A DNA stretch of 64,000 nt from VXOZ01 sp965220045 (GTDB taxonomy: Bacteria > Chloroflexota > UBA11872 > VXOZ01): assembly GCA_965220045.1 (NCBI GenBank), contig OZ244803.1, positions 1,736,001 through 1,800,000 of the forward strand. Reading direction: 5' to 3'. The translations under genes were made by a program, and so were the position numbers. The stretch's first letter is position 1; each line of letters opens with the position of its first letter. A model generated the notes under the pieces. That model was not told the DNA's origin and did not search any database. It worked only from the letters and a program-made list of their open reading frames with translations. Below are positions 8,826 to 17,631 of this stretch, in pieces.

Positions 8826-8866
8826 GCAACCGTTCACCCTTCGACAAGCTCGGGGCGAACGGTTGC
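8826..8866. repeat. inverted repeat around a dispersed CCCTTCGACA element
   Basis: Perfect 10-bp arms GCAACCGTTC and GAACGGTTGC flank ACCCTTCGACAAGCTCGGGG. The core and one arm recur in opposite orientation at 48342-48370. Similar TTCGACAAGCTC elements are common dispersed repeats in many bacterial genomes. Confidence 0.7.
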
Positions 8867-9127
8867 GCAGTTGTTGCGCTCTAACCTGCCCGTCCATACT
8901 TCGACAATTGCTTCGCGCAGCCCTCAGCACAAACGGCCAAGATCGCTCCCGCCAGGTTTGACGCGAGAATTTCAGGGTTCGTTCCCTTTGTCGTGATGGC
9001 ACGTACGGCGCACGGAATCCCTATAGCGCCATTCATTGCGCATTGCCCCTAGCCGAATCTTGCCGGTCCCGGGGCCGGCCCGTTCACCCTTCAGGGCCGC
9101 GTCCCTCTCTCCCAGTATCGCCGTGCG

Positions 9128-9156
9128 TTTCCAATGTCCACGCATCGGTATATAAT
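9128..9156 (+). promoter_or_regulatory. possible promoter of the NodB-like gene
   Basis: A perfect -10 TATAAT at 9151-9156 with a weak -35 TTTCCA at 9128-9133 (17-base spacer), about 90 bases before the ATG at 9247. Confidence 0.45.
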
Positions 9157-9246
9157 CGCATTGGTAATGCAGAGCGAGAGTAACAGCGCATACGATTCTT
9201 CGTTGTTCAACCGCGCACGAGACGCGATTTTGTCAAGGAGCACCCT

Positions 9247-10161
9247 ATGGCAGTTTCGAAGAAAATATACTTCTCCTATTTCGTTGACTGCGAGCCGCTG
9301 GCAGCCAAGTCGCCGCGCTGTGGCGGCCCCGCATCGTGGGAAGTCAGCGAGCGCACGGTACGGGCCATCCGGCAGTCCTTCGAATCCCACGGCCTGCTGC
9401 CCGCGGTCACCTTCAATCTCACGCCTGAAGCAGCCAAAGCCCACGCCGCCATGATGCGGGAGTGGCACAGTGAAGGGGTGAACATTGGGATTCAGCCCAA
9501 CGTACCCGGCTTTCGCTATCCCAAGTATGCAGACGACCTTGGCGAATACGACGAAGCGACGCAACGACAGATCATCTCCGAGGCCACGGAGGACTTCGAG
9601 AACGCCTTGGGCTTCAGAACCGATACTTACTGTGCCTGCTGCGGCTCGAAGAGTCCGGTCACGCTGCGGCTGCTCTACGAAGCGGGCTATCGGCAATACA
9701 TCGCCCCTGCGCCGGGTCGCTACTTTCCCGACCGGCCGGACCGCTGCACCGAGGGCGACTACCCGTACCCCCACTGGGGTAGCACGCAGCACCACGTACT
9801 GGGTGGCGCACTGCCGATATGCGTTATCTCCTGCAGCGGCGAAATGTCCGGCGGCCGCTGGGCCCGCCCCCGCGACCTGCGCTCGGAAGAGCCGGTGAGC
9901 GAGGAGAGCCGGGAGCTCTACCGCACCATCATCGACTGGAATCTCGAGCTTTCCGGTCTCATCCAGACGCCGGTGCGCGCCATCGTCGGCGCCACGCACA
10001 ACTCAGAAAGAGTAAACATCCCAAACGTCGACTACGTCTTGGAGTACATACAGGCAGCCACCGAACGCGAGGGGCTGGAGTTGGTGCCGGCATCATTCCC
10101 CATGATTCGCACGGCTCTCGAAGAGGCCCTGCCCCTCTCCAATGCAACGTTGCCGGCATAA
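9247..10161 (+). CDS. NodB-like (polysaccharide deacetylase-fold) protein, divergent
   Basis: 304 residues, no signal peptide. YFSYFVDCEP at about 8-17 looks like the first strand of the deacetylase barrel with its acidic residues, and GFRTDTYC (122-129) occupies the place of the RxxY-type third motif. The usual metal-binding HxxxH of motif 2 is not visible: at the expected place I read NIGIQPNVPG. So either a different metal chemistry or no deacetylase activity. A cluster TYCACCGSKS adds unusual cysteines. The next gene, encoding a transglutaminase-like protein, starts 27 bases downstream and the two are probably one operon. Function unknown; the fold assignment is tentative. Confidence 0.5.
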   Translation: MAVSKKIYFSYFVDCEPLAAKSPRCGGPASWEVSERTVRAIRQSFESHGLLPAVTFNLTPEAAKAHAAMMREWHSEGVNIGIQPNVPGFRYPKYADDLGEYDEATQRQIISEATEDFENALGFRTDTYCACCGSKSPVTLRLLYEAGYRQYIAPAPGRYFPDRPDRCTEGDYPYPHWGSTQHHVLGGALPICVISCSGEMSGGRWARPRDLRSEEPVSEESRELYRTIIDWNLELSGLIQTPVRAIVGATHNSERVNIPNVDYVLEYIQAATEREGLELVPASFPMIRTALEEALPLSNATLPA

Positions 10162-10188
10162 GATTACGCAAATCTGGAGGCAGTACAC

Positions 10189-11352
10189 ATGGCAACCACC
10201 GTCGACCGCATAACCCTGGAGGAACTAGAACTGGATTCCGCCAAGGAAGAGGCTATCGCTCCGGAGTTGCGCATTATCGAATACCAGAATGAGCGCATCG
10301 TGCGGAGCGCGTACCCGTTCAGCTATCAGGCGCCGGACGCTATGTTGGCAGAGCTGCGGCAACGATATCGGCTCGACGAGGTGATTGCGTCCGGCCAGAC
10401 CGAGTTCGATCAGGTTCTCCTGCTGCGCGAATGGGTACATACGCGCTGGAAGCATGGGTGGACACGGGTGCCCGCGCCCCGCAACGCCCTGGAGATCTTG
10501 GCCGCTGTGGAGCAAGGCAAGGACTTCAATTGCGGATACTTTGCCATCACATTGATGCAGTGTCTCTTGTCTTTGGGATTCGTCGCGCGCAATCTGAGCA
10601 TTTGCAAACCGGAAAGTGACTGGATGTCCGCGGACGAGGGCAACATCGGCCATTCGATTGTGGAGTTTTGGTCGCACCAGTATCACAAGTGGATACTGCT
10701 CGATCCCGACTTAAATGTGCATTACGAACTCGACGGCGTGCCGCTCAGTGTCCTGGAAATCCACGAGGCATGGGTTACCCGCCGCTGGGATGAAGTGAGC
10801 ATGAAGACAGGGCCAACTCCCTTCCGCGTGACGGAAAAGGCGGAGTCCGGTGCAGCCACCACTTTCAAGAACCAGGACAATCAAGACGCCGAATTCCAGA
10901 TTTTCGGCTGGCATGACGTGGGCGACTACTACTCCCACGTCGTGCTCCCGCTGCGCAATACCCAGCACTCATCCAACGAGCACGACGGGTCGCTGGAATG
11001 GATCGACTCTTGGACGTCGCCACGCATCATCGCCTACAACACGCCAAACGGCAGCCACTTCACCAGCAATCGAGATGATCTTTACTGGTCTGTCGACCAG
11101 GTGCAGATAAACCTCGAAGCCGATCGAGCAGCCTGGGAGCGCCGCAAGGCCTTGCTCACCGTAACGCTCGAAAACAGCATGCCCAACCTCGATCGGCTGC
11201 TTGTGCGCCTTGACGATGAAGAGTGGCGGGAATCCGCGCCTGAGTTCATGTGGCGGTTGCGCCCGGGCAAGAACCAGATCATGGCAAAAGGCGTCAATTC
11301 GTTCGGGCGCGAAGGGCATGTGAGTCGGATCCTGCTGCGCTTTAACGCGTAG
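10189..11352 (+). CDS. transglutaminase-like cysteine hydrolase/transferase domain protein
   Basis: 387 residues. A papain-like transglutaminase core is visible with Cys115 in KDFNCGYFAI, His155 in IGHSIVEFWS and Asp172 in WILLDPDLN, spaced as in the family (Cys, then His, then Asp). The N-terminal part includes LLLREWVHTRWKHG, the usual helix before the core. The C-terminal 180 residues are beta-rich and unassigned. No signal peptide. The start ATG at 10189 has GGAGG at 10175-10179. Bacterial members of this superfamily are mostly peptidases or amidases; its substrate here is unknown. It follows the NodB-like gene and precedes leucyl aminopeptidase, which hints at peptide or amide processing. 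Confidence 0.75.
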   Translation: MATTVDRITLEELELDSAKEEAIAPELRIIEYQNERIVRSAYPFSYQAPDAMLAELRQRYRLDEVIASGQTEFDQVLLLREWVHTRWKHGWTRVPAPRNALEILAAVEQGKDFNCGYFAITLMQCLLSLGFVARNLSICKPESDWMSADEGNIGHSIVEFWSHQYHKWILLDPDLNVHYELDGVPLSVLEIHEAWVTRRWDEVSMKTGPTPFRVTEKAESGAATTFKNQDNQDAEFQIFGWHDVGDYYSHVVLPLRNTQHSSNEHDGSLEWIDSWTSPRIIAYNTPNGSHFTSNRDDLYWSVDQVQINLEADRAAWERRKALLTVTLENSMPNLDRLLVRLDDEEWRESAPEFMWRLRPGKNQIMAKGVNSFGREGHVSRILLRFNA

Positions 11353-11477
11353 CCATGCCCATGAGAGACTTGGCCCGTTGCCGGTTTACACTGAGCCACG
11401 GATCCAGTTATCGCTAAGTAAACCTCGGAGTATACAAACAAGATTGCAAATTGTAGAAACCAGACCAGGAGATGCCT

Positions 11478-12989
11478 GTGAACGTCGCGACAGCCCAGGG
11501 GAACATACTCGAGCACGATGCCGACATTGTCATCGTAAACCTCTTTGAAGGCGTAACTACGCCAGGCGGCGCTACCGGCGCGGTGGACGGTGCCCTCGAC
11601 GGTCAGATTAGCAGCCTTATCGCCGCCGGAGACTTTGAAGGCAAGTTGAACGAGACTCTTTACCTCTATGCCAATGAAGCGCTTTCCGCTCGGCGCGTCC
11701 TTCTCGTTGGATTAGGCAAGCAGGAGGAATTCACGCTGGATCGCGCCCGGCAGGCAGCGGGGAAGGCAGCACGCACGGCACGCGATCTCGGCGCGAAGCA
11801 GGCGGCAAGTATCGTCCACGGGGCAGGCATCGGTGGTCTCTCCCCAGCGGACGCAGCGCGCGCCGTGGCCGAGGGAACGGTGCTTGGCCTCTACCGCTAT
11901 CAGCGCTACAAGTCCGAGGAGGACAAGAAAGATCTGGAGTCCGTCACTTTTGTGGAAGCAGACAATGAGAAGCTCAACGACGTCTTGCAGGGCGTGAGCG
12001 ACGGTATCGCCATCGGCGACGCACAGAACTTCGTTCGCGACCTTGCGACAACGCCGGGCAGCGATCTGCCGCCGGCCGCGCTCGCCGATTCCGCCAGCGC
12101 CATGGCGCAAGAATTCGGCTTGCAGTGCACCATTCTGGGACCGGAAGAGATCGCCGCGGAGAACATGAATGTCATCTTGGGCGTTTCGCGGGGCAGCGAC
12201 CAGCCTTGTCGCTTCATCGTGCTCGAATACACTCCGGACGAGGCAACCGATCAGACCATCGTCCTCGCCGGCAAGGGCATTACCTTTGATACCGGCGGCC
12301 TAAACCTGAAGCCTGGTGACTCCATGCGACACATGGAGTGCGACATGGCTGGCGGCGCCAGCGTCATCGGCGCGATGCGTCTGGTAGGCCACTTCAAGCC
12401 AAGTATTCGTGTGATTGGGCTGGTGCCCGCATCGGAAAACATGCCCGGCGCCAACGCGTTCAAGCCCGGGGACATCCTCCGCGCCGCCAACGGCAAGACT
12501 ATCGAAATTGACAACACCGATGCCGAGGGTAGGCTCGTGCTCGCGGATGCGCTCTGCTACGCCCAGCGCTACGATCCCTCGGCCATCATAGACATCGCAA
12601 CGCTGACCGGCGCCGTCATCATCGCCTTGGGTCAGCACGCCGCGGGACTCATGACAAACCACGACGGCTTGGCAGCGAAAGTGAAAGCCGCAGGAGAATC
12701 AACCGGCGAGCGCGTGTGGGAATTGCCGTTATGGCCCGAGTATGAAGAGCAGGTAAAGAGCACCCTCGCCGACGTCAAGAACACCGGCGGTCGTGCTGCA
12801 GGCAGCATTACCGGCGCGGCGCTGCTCAAACTGTTCGTCGACGACAAACCCTGGGTGCACCTGGACGTCGCGGGTGTGGACTTCACTGAGATGGACCGGC
12901 CCTACATTCCACAAGGCAGCAGCGGCTTTGGCGCGCGGCTCCTCTATCAGGTCGTGCAAGACTGGGGAGACGGGTTGGATTCAGCATAG
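11478..12989 (+). CDS. pepA: leucyl aminopeptidase (M17, cytosol aminopeptidase)
   Basis: A cytoplasmic, two-metal aminopeptidase removing N-terminal residues from peptides. The catalytic domain has the metal-binding lysine/aspartate block AGKGITFDTGGLNLKP and the family signature NTDAEGRLVLADAL; the N-terminal macro-like domain occupies about residues 1-170. Length about 503 is normal. The open frame begins with ATG at 11472, but the AGGAG at 11467-11471 touches that ATG; it is ideally spaced (6 bases) for the GTG at 11478, so I prefer GTG, giving NVATAQGN after the initiator. No T-rich terminator is evident after it. Confidence 0.92.
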   Translation: MNVATAQGNILEHDADIVIVNLFEGVTTPGGATGAVDGALDGQISSLIAAGDFEGKLNETLYLYANEALSARRVLLVGLGKQEEFTLDRARQAAGKAARTARDLGAKQAASIVHGAGIGGLSPADAARAVAEGTVLGLYRYQRYKSEEDKKDLESVTFVEADNEKLNDVLQGVSDGIAIGDAQNFVRDLATTPGSDLPPAALADSASAMAQEFGLQCTILGPEEIAAENMNVILGVSRGSDQPCRFIVLEYTPDEATDQTIVLAGKGITFDTGGLNLKPGDSMRHMECDMAGGASVIGAMRLVGHFKPSIRVIGLVPASENMPGANAFKPGDILRAANGKTIEIDNTDAEGRLVLADALCYAQRYDPSAIIDIATLTGAVIIALGQHAAGLMTNHDGLAAKVKAAGESTGERVWELPLWPEYEEQVKSTLADVKNTGGRAAGSITGAALLKLFVDDKPWVHLDVAGVDFTEMDRPYIPQGSSGFGARLLYQVVQDWGDGLDSA

Positions 12990-13634
12990 ACAATTGCGCA
13001 TGGCATCGTAATTGCGAATCTACCGAGGAGTGAACCACCAACAGGGAGCGGCAAGTGCTGAGGCGCAGTAGAGGTCAACCCCTCAACTGATGTCGCACGG
13101 CGGACCCTCTTGCCTTCACGCTCTGAGCAATGAGAACACTACCAGATTACCGCGGAGGCCGTCCTTTTCGCCATTCGCGGTCTGCATTGCAGTCGCGCCC
13201 CACTCCTACTGCGGCGGGTCGAACCTAGTTACACCTCTTCGCATGGTAGAAGACGGTTGCTACACCCAATCATCCGGGGCAGGTAACACCATTCTGCCCA
13301 CCACTCCCCGCTGCAAATTCGCCGGAGCTTGGGGCTGTTGCCTGAGGATCTTCACGCACCTGCCTTAACGTGTATCGATACTGAACACCTGATCCGGCGA
13401 CTGCCGCGAATTTCAGTTCCGGCGGTGCAGGCGCTCGTTGCCGACCGGAGCGGCCAGATGGCAGAAGTGCGTGATCTGGCCGGACAATTGCGCCGGATAG
13501 TACTTTGGAGAAGCCCCATAGTGGCGCGAATCGCCGACGCACTGCTGCCTACTCTCTTGGGCGAAGTTGCACAGTTGCCATGATATAATGCGTCTAGAGC
13601 GCAATCCATCTCCGAATCCCAGAAGAGCGGCCTA
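12990..13634. other. intergenic region before clpC
   Basis: About 640 bases. An open frame at about 13329-13583 on the plus strand (84 codons from a TTG) has a coding-like, helix-forming sequence in its second half, but it lacks a good start and family resemblance, so I do not call it. The region ends in the clpC promoter. Confidence 0.4.
13581..13589 (+). promoter_or_regulatory. extended -10 promoter of clpC
   Basis: TGATATAAT: a perfect TATAAT preceded by the TGN of an extended -10 element, 45 bases before the GTG start. No good -35 is seen at the right distance, which fits an extended -10 promoter. I see no heat-shock (CIRCE or CtsR) operator. Confidence 0.55.
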
Positions 13635-16088
13635 GTGGCGGAGTTTGTAAATCGTCTCACAGACATGGGCAAGCAAGCCCTAGCCCTTGCGCGCAACGAG
13701 GCGCTCTTCTTTCAACACCAGCAGATTCGGCCGGAGCATATCTTACTCGCTTTGGTCGCCCTGCCGGAGTGTCTCGCCTCGCGCCTCCTGCGGGAATTGG
13801 GGCTTGACCTGCACGTAATCGTGCGTGAAATTGTCGCCGCTATCGACTTCGGCCAGTCCCGAGAAGCGTTTGCCAGCCCCCGGCTTTCCGCCACCGGCTT
13901 GCGCGTGCTGGAACTCGCCGACGAAGAATCGAAGGCGCTTTCCGCTGAATACATCGGCACCGAGCACTTGTTGCTTGGGCTTCTGCGGGAAGAGGAAGGC
14001 CTTGCGTCACATGTGCTTATCAGCCGCTTGGGCGTGCAAACAGACGTAATGCGGCGCATGGCCAACCGTTGGTCGCGCAAGAGCCCCGAAGTGGGACGAC
14101 AACGCAACCGCGAGCGGTCTCGTCGTCAGGAAAAGTCCTCGATCCTGGAGCAGTACGGGCGCGATCTCACGCAACTTGCCCGCCAGCAAGAATTGGATCC
14201 CGTCATCGGTAGGGACACTGAGATCGAGCGCATGTGCGAGGTGCTCATTCGGCGCCGCAAGAACAATCCGGTTCTCGTCGGCCCGGCGGGCGTCGGCAAG
14301 ACCGCTGTTGTGGAAGGCCTGGCCGAACGCATCGTCTCCAAAGCGGCTGCCTCTGTGATGCACGACCTGCGGGTCGTGCAACTCGACCTCGCCGGCTTGA
14401 TTGCCGGCACGAAGTTTCGTGGGGAGTTCGAGGAGCGCCTAAAGCGCTTGATCGAGGAAGTAAAGAGCATCGACAATCTTGTCCTCTTCGTCGATGAAGT
14501 GCACATGATCCTCGGCGCGGGCGCGGCAGCGGGAGCAATGGACGCCGCCAACATGCTGAAGCCCGTCCTTTCACGAGGCGAGATGCGCATGATTGGCGCG
14601 ACGACGTGGGATGAATACCGGCGCTACATCGAGCGCGACGGCACGCTCGTGCGCCGCTTCCAACCCATACCGGTTGAAGAACCCGCTTTTGAAGAAACAG
14701 TCGAAATCCTGGCGGGAATACGTAGCGTCTATGAGACGTACCACGGCGTGACCATTACTGACGAGGCGTTGGTAAGCTCCGTTAGGCTGGCGCAGCGGTA
14801 CTTGCCGGGCAGGTTTTTTCCCGACAAGTCGATCGACTTGATTGATGAAGCCGCCGCCAAGGTCAAGGTCTCCCGCCTTACGGCGCCCGCAGAAATGCGC
14901 AAGCTCAAGCACCGGCTGGATTTGCTTCAAGCAGAAGCGAAAGAGGCCCGCGAAGAAGGCAACTATGACTGGATTACGCGCGTAAACAGTGAGATTGAAA
15001 GCCTGCATTCGCAGATGCGCGACATAGAGACCGGATGGCGCACGCAGCTTGCCGAGCATGATGCGGAAATCGGCGAGAAAGAGATTGCCGCAGTTATCGC
15101 TCAGTGGACCGGCATCCCCAGCAGTACCGTGGACACGAATGAAGCCCGCAGAATGCTCGAGATGGAATCGGTTGTCGCTCGGCGTATCATCGGTCAGCAG
15201 GAACCCGCACGGGAAGTCGCCCAGGCCCTGCGGCGCGCGCTTGCCGGCGTCAAGGACCCAACGCGCCCAATCGGTTCTTTTCTCTTTATTGGCAGTCCGG
15301 GAGTCGGCAAGACCGAACTCGCCAAAGCCATCGCGGAATTCATGCTTGGCGACGAGCTACAAATGGTCCGTATCGACATGTCCGAATATGACGAGTACCA
15401 CACCATCTCTCGCCTGATCGGTTCGCCGCCGGGCTACGTTGGCTACGACGAAGCGGGACAACTCACGGAGGCGGTGCGGCGACGGGCGTATGCCGTCATC
15501 CTGCTCGACGACATCGACAAGGCGCATCCTTCTGTTCTCGACGCCCTGCTGCAGATTCTCGACCACGGTCAGCTCACCGACGGCCAGGGGCGCGTCGTGA
15601 GTTTTCGCAATGCCGTGCTCATATTCACGTCCAACTTCTTCGAAGATGACCCAAATCGCGTTGGGATAGGCTTCAACGCCGACAATGTGGTTGTCGATTA
15701 CGATCGCATCAAGAAAGCGGCGCTCAAGGCATTGGAGCGGAACCTGCGTCCGGAATTCCTCAACCGAGTGGACACCGTCTGCGCCTTCCATCCACTTACC
15801 GAGGATGATATCCACAATATTGCCCGGCAGCTTGTCGAGGAGTGTGTAGCGCATCTGGCAAGCGAAGGAATCACCCTCGAAGTTGACGAGGCAGTGATCG
15901 CGCACCTGGCGAAGCGTTGCGGCACCGCGCAAGGCGCGCGGCCCTTGCGGCGGTACATCACCACACTGCTCGAAGACCCCCTAACCGATCTGCGCCTCAA
16001 AGATGAAGAGCAGACCCACTGGCTCGTAGAGCTCAACGCGGTCGGAGACAATGTTAACATTCAGCCGGCTGAAGTACCGATCGGTTGA
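13635..16088 (+). CDS. clpC: ClpC-type AAA+ unfoldase, ATP-binding subunit of Clp protease
   Basis: 817 residues. Two Clp-N repeats (about 1-150), a first AAA+ domain with Walker A GPAGVGKT and Walker B VLFVDEVH, a short middle coiled coil as in ClpC rather than ClpB, and a second AAA+ domain with Walker A GSPGVGKT. The ClpP-docking loop is present as IGFN in DPNRVGIGFNADN, so it should feed substrates to ClpP. Oddity: the second Walker B reads VILLDDIDKAHP, with Asp in place of the catalytic Glu of LDEI/E; this may slow hydrolysis in that ring. Start GTG at 13635, behind an extended -10 promoter. comF starts 3 bases after its stop. Confidence 0.92.
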   Translation: MAEFVNRLTDMGKQALALARNEALFFQHQQIRPEHILLALVALPECLASRLLRELGLDLHVIVREIVAAIDFGQSREAFASPRLSATGLRVLELADEESKALSAEYIGTEHLLLGLLREEEGLASHVLISRLGVQTDVMRRMANRWSRKSPEVGRQRNRERSRRQEKSSILEQYGRDLTQLARQQELDPVIGRDTEIERMCEVLIRRRKNNPVLVGPAGVGKTAVVEGLAERIVSKAAASVMHDLRVVQLDLAGLIAGTKFRGEFEERLKRLIEEVKSIDNLVLFVDEVHMILGAGAAAGAMDAANMLKPVLSRGEMRMIGATTWDEYRRYIERDGTLVRRFQPIPVEEPAFEETVEILAGIRSVYETYHGVTITDEALVSSVRLAQRYLPGRFFPDKSIDLIDEAAAKVKVSRLTAPAEMRKLKHRLDLLQAEAKEAREEGNYDWITRVNSEIESLHSQMRDIETGWRTQLAEHDAEIGEKEIAAVIAQWTGIPSSTVDTNEARRMLEMESVVARRIIGQQEPAREVAQALRRALAGVKDPTRPIGSFLFIGSPGVGKTELAKAIAEFMLGDELQMVRIDMSEYDEYHTISRLIGSPPGYVGYDEAGQLTEAVRRRAYAVILLDDIDKAHPSVLDALLQILDHGQLTDGQGRVVSFRNAVLIFTSNFFEDDPNRVGIGFNADNVVVDYDRIKKAALKALERNLRPEFLNRVDTVCAFHPLTEDDIHNIARQLVEECVAHLASEGITLEVDEAVIAHLAKRCGTAQGARPLRRYITTLLEDPLTDLRLKDEEQTHWLVELNAVGDNVNIQPAEVPIG

Positions 16089-16091
16089 CGT

Positions 16092-16787
16092 GTGGGGCGG
16101 TTTTTGCACCAAATGCTCGACGTGCTGTTACCGCAGCGGTGCGTGAGTTGCAGGGCTCTCGGCGACAACCTCTGTCAACGGTGCGTCGCGGCATTTGCCA
16201 GTATGCCAGAGCTGCGGTGCCCTCTCTGCAACACTACCGTCACGAAGCCGTTCACGCTCTGCCGTCAGTGCCGGGTCACCTATCCAAGACTGCGAGGCAT
16301 CGTGACGATTGGCGCGTTTGCCGGCCCGCTCCGCCACGCCATTCACCACTTCAAGTACCAGGGACGTACTAGCCTGGCGCCCGACCTTGGGAACCTAGTG
16401 AGCCGCTCAATCATGGACGCAGGCATTCCGCCCTGCGCCGCTATTGTCCCGGTCCCGCTCCATCCGAAGCGTGAAGCCGAGCGCGGCTTCAATCAAGCGG
16501 CGCTCTTGGCACGGGAAGTCAGCGAGAATCTGCATCTGCCCGTGCTCAATAACGGCATCGCTCGCACCGTTGACACGCCGCCGCAGGTTGGGTTGTCGCG
16601 TGAGCAACGCCTGCGCAATGTCTCCGGTGCGTTCTCAGTGCAGCCTGGGGTTTTCAGACACGGCGGTATGTTGCTCCTGGACGACGTAGCGACGACGGGA
16701 GCAACGCTCGTTACCTGCGCCCGCCTGCTGACGCAGGAAGGCGGTGCGCCCTGGATCTGGGGTGCGGTGCTGGCGCGCGGCGGCTAG
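16092..16787 (+). CDS. comF: ComF family phosphoribosyltransferase-like protein
   Basis: 231 residues. The N-terminus has a zinc-ribbon set (Cys17, Cys20, Cys28, Cys31, then Cys43/46 and Cys57/60). The C-terminal half is a type I phosphoribosyltransferase-like fold with RGFNQA and the PRPP-loop LLLDDVATTGATL. ComF proteins are tied to DNA uptake and replication restart in various bacteria; the exact reaction is unsettled. Start GTG at 16092, 3 bases after clpC stops, so the two are translated together. Confidence 0.88.
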   Translation: MGRFLHQMLDVLLPQRCVSCRALGDNLCQRCVAAFASMPELRCPLCNTTVTKPFTLCRQCRVTYPRLRGIVTIGAFAGPLRHAIHHFKYQGRTSLAPDLGNLVSRSIMDAGIPPCAAIVPVPLHPKREAERGFNQAALLAREVSENLHLPVLNNGIARTVDTPPQVGLSREQRLRNVSGAFSVQPGVFRHGGMLLLDDVATTGATLVTCARLLTQEGGAPWIWGAVLARGG

Positions 16788-16959
16788 AGACCAATCTATC
16801 CACACGGCACTCGGCGGCCCCCAGTAGCTCTTGAAGAATGCAAGGCCGCCTCGCACACTCTGGTGAAGGGCCGGCATCGTGGGGGATCTCCAGCGCCCAT
16901 GCACATTGGTGCCCTGCGCCGCTGCTCCGGCGAGACGCGATTGCGGCCGACTTGCTGGC

Positions 16960-17232
16960 AATTGATTGTATGAGTGCTGTCTTTAGAGCGCGCGAGCAGG
17001 CGCTGAGCGGTTACGACCAGTGTATGGGTGCGGACACCGCCACCGAAGAAGCGCACGCCCCGCAACATATCGCCGCCGGTGACGGCGGTCGCGATGGAGT
17101 CGATCTACTTGCCGCCCGCCAGCGCATCGATGCCAAACACTCGCTCCGGATCAGCAATACCCAGGGATCGCACGCGCTTGCGTTCCTCGTCGTTGCGGTT
17201 CCAGAAGCGCCCAAGCATGCCGAACCAACACA
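16960..17232 (-). pseudogene. glpX: remnant of class II fructose-1,6-bisphosphatase (C-terminal end only)
   Basis: Reading the minus strand in one frame gives GRFWNRNDEERKRVRSLGIA, then DPERVFGIDALAGGK, an in-frame TAG at 17107-17105, then IDSIATAVTGGDMLRGVRFF and GGGVRTHTLVV. This matches the GlpX C-terminus (RLWPRNDEER, ATGxTDGxLLxGVRFxGxGxxTHSL) across the stop codon. Only about 85 of the usual 320-330 residues remain, with several normally conserved residues changed, so it is a decayed fragment. It sits between comF and the VWA operon. An opposing 135-codon ORF here is a shadow. Confidence 0.7.
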
Positions 17233-17241
17233 AGAACTCGC

Positions 17242-17625
17242 TTAGCGTTCGGCTCTAAGGAAATCGAAAGTACGCGTGGCGATTTCATGGGCAGGCATGG
17301 GAAGTCTGAGAATATGGTCCGCGCCCTTCCAATCTGAGCGCGTGCGTGTGCGGGGTTCGACGAGGAGTAGAATTGTCAGCGGCTGTCGGGACGCTGCCTT
17401 GATGTGGGCGCACTCTTCGTACACGTGGGGATAGATGAATGCTTCCTCCATCAGAAGCGCGCTGCGCGCGCGATCGCCAGCGGAAGACCTGCTACCGAGA
17501 CGCCCGAGGAGGTCCGCGAGATCCCGAACCACTGTGGTGGCTACCTTCTGCGCATCCAGAATCTCAGCAAGCGCAAGACGCAACCGCGCATTTGGAATCG
17601 CTAGGATTATGTCAATACACTTCAC
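17242..17625 (-). CDS. degenerate CheY-like (pseudo-receiver) protein
   Basis: 127 residues. Alternating strands and helices fit a receiver fold: IDIILAI, then a helix, TTVVRD, a helix, SALLMEEAF, LTILLLVEP and DHILRLPMP with a final helix. The phospho-acceptor Asp expected at the end of strand 3 is absent (MEEAF) and the conserved Lys of the strand-5 loop is not seen (RLPMP), so it probably is not phosphorylated. ATG at 17625, only 6 bases after the stop of the large VWA gene, so it is the last gene of that operon. Fold assignment rests on pattern only. Confidence 0.5.
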   Translation of the reverse strand: MKCIDIILAIPNARLRLALAEILDAQKVATTVVRDLADLLGRLGSRSSAGDRARSALLMEEAFIYPHVYEECAHIKAASRQPLTILLLVEPRTRTRSDWKGADHILRLPMPAHEIATRTFDFLRAER

Positions 17626-17631
17626 GTCCCA

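Larger units (their letters stand above)
8559..9246. other. intergenic region rich in palindromes
   Basis: About 690 bases. It contains a perfect 28-bp palindrome (8610-8637), an inverted repeat around the CCCTTCGACA element (8826-8866) and a promoter-like TATAAT at 9151-9156. I see no gene; the ORFs on both strands here have no recognisable content. Confidence 0.6.

Noticed and set aside
13329..13583. 84-codon ORF before clpC
   Set aside because: Part of it looks coding, but it lacks a credible start and resembles no family; kept only as a note under the intergenic region.
16838..17245. 135-codon plus-strand ORF after comF
   Set aside because: The opposite strand holds the glpX remnant, which explains the open frame; no ribosome-binding site or family likeness here.
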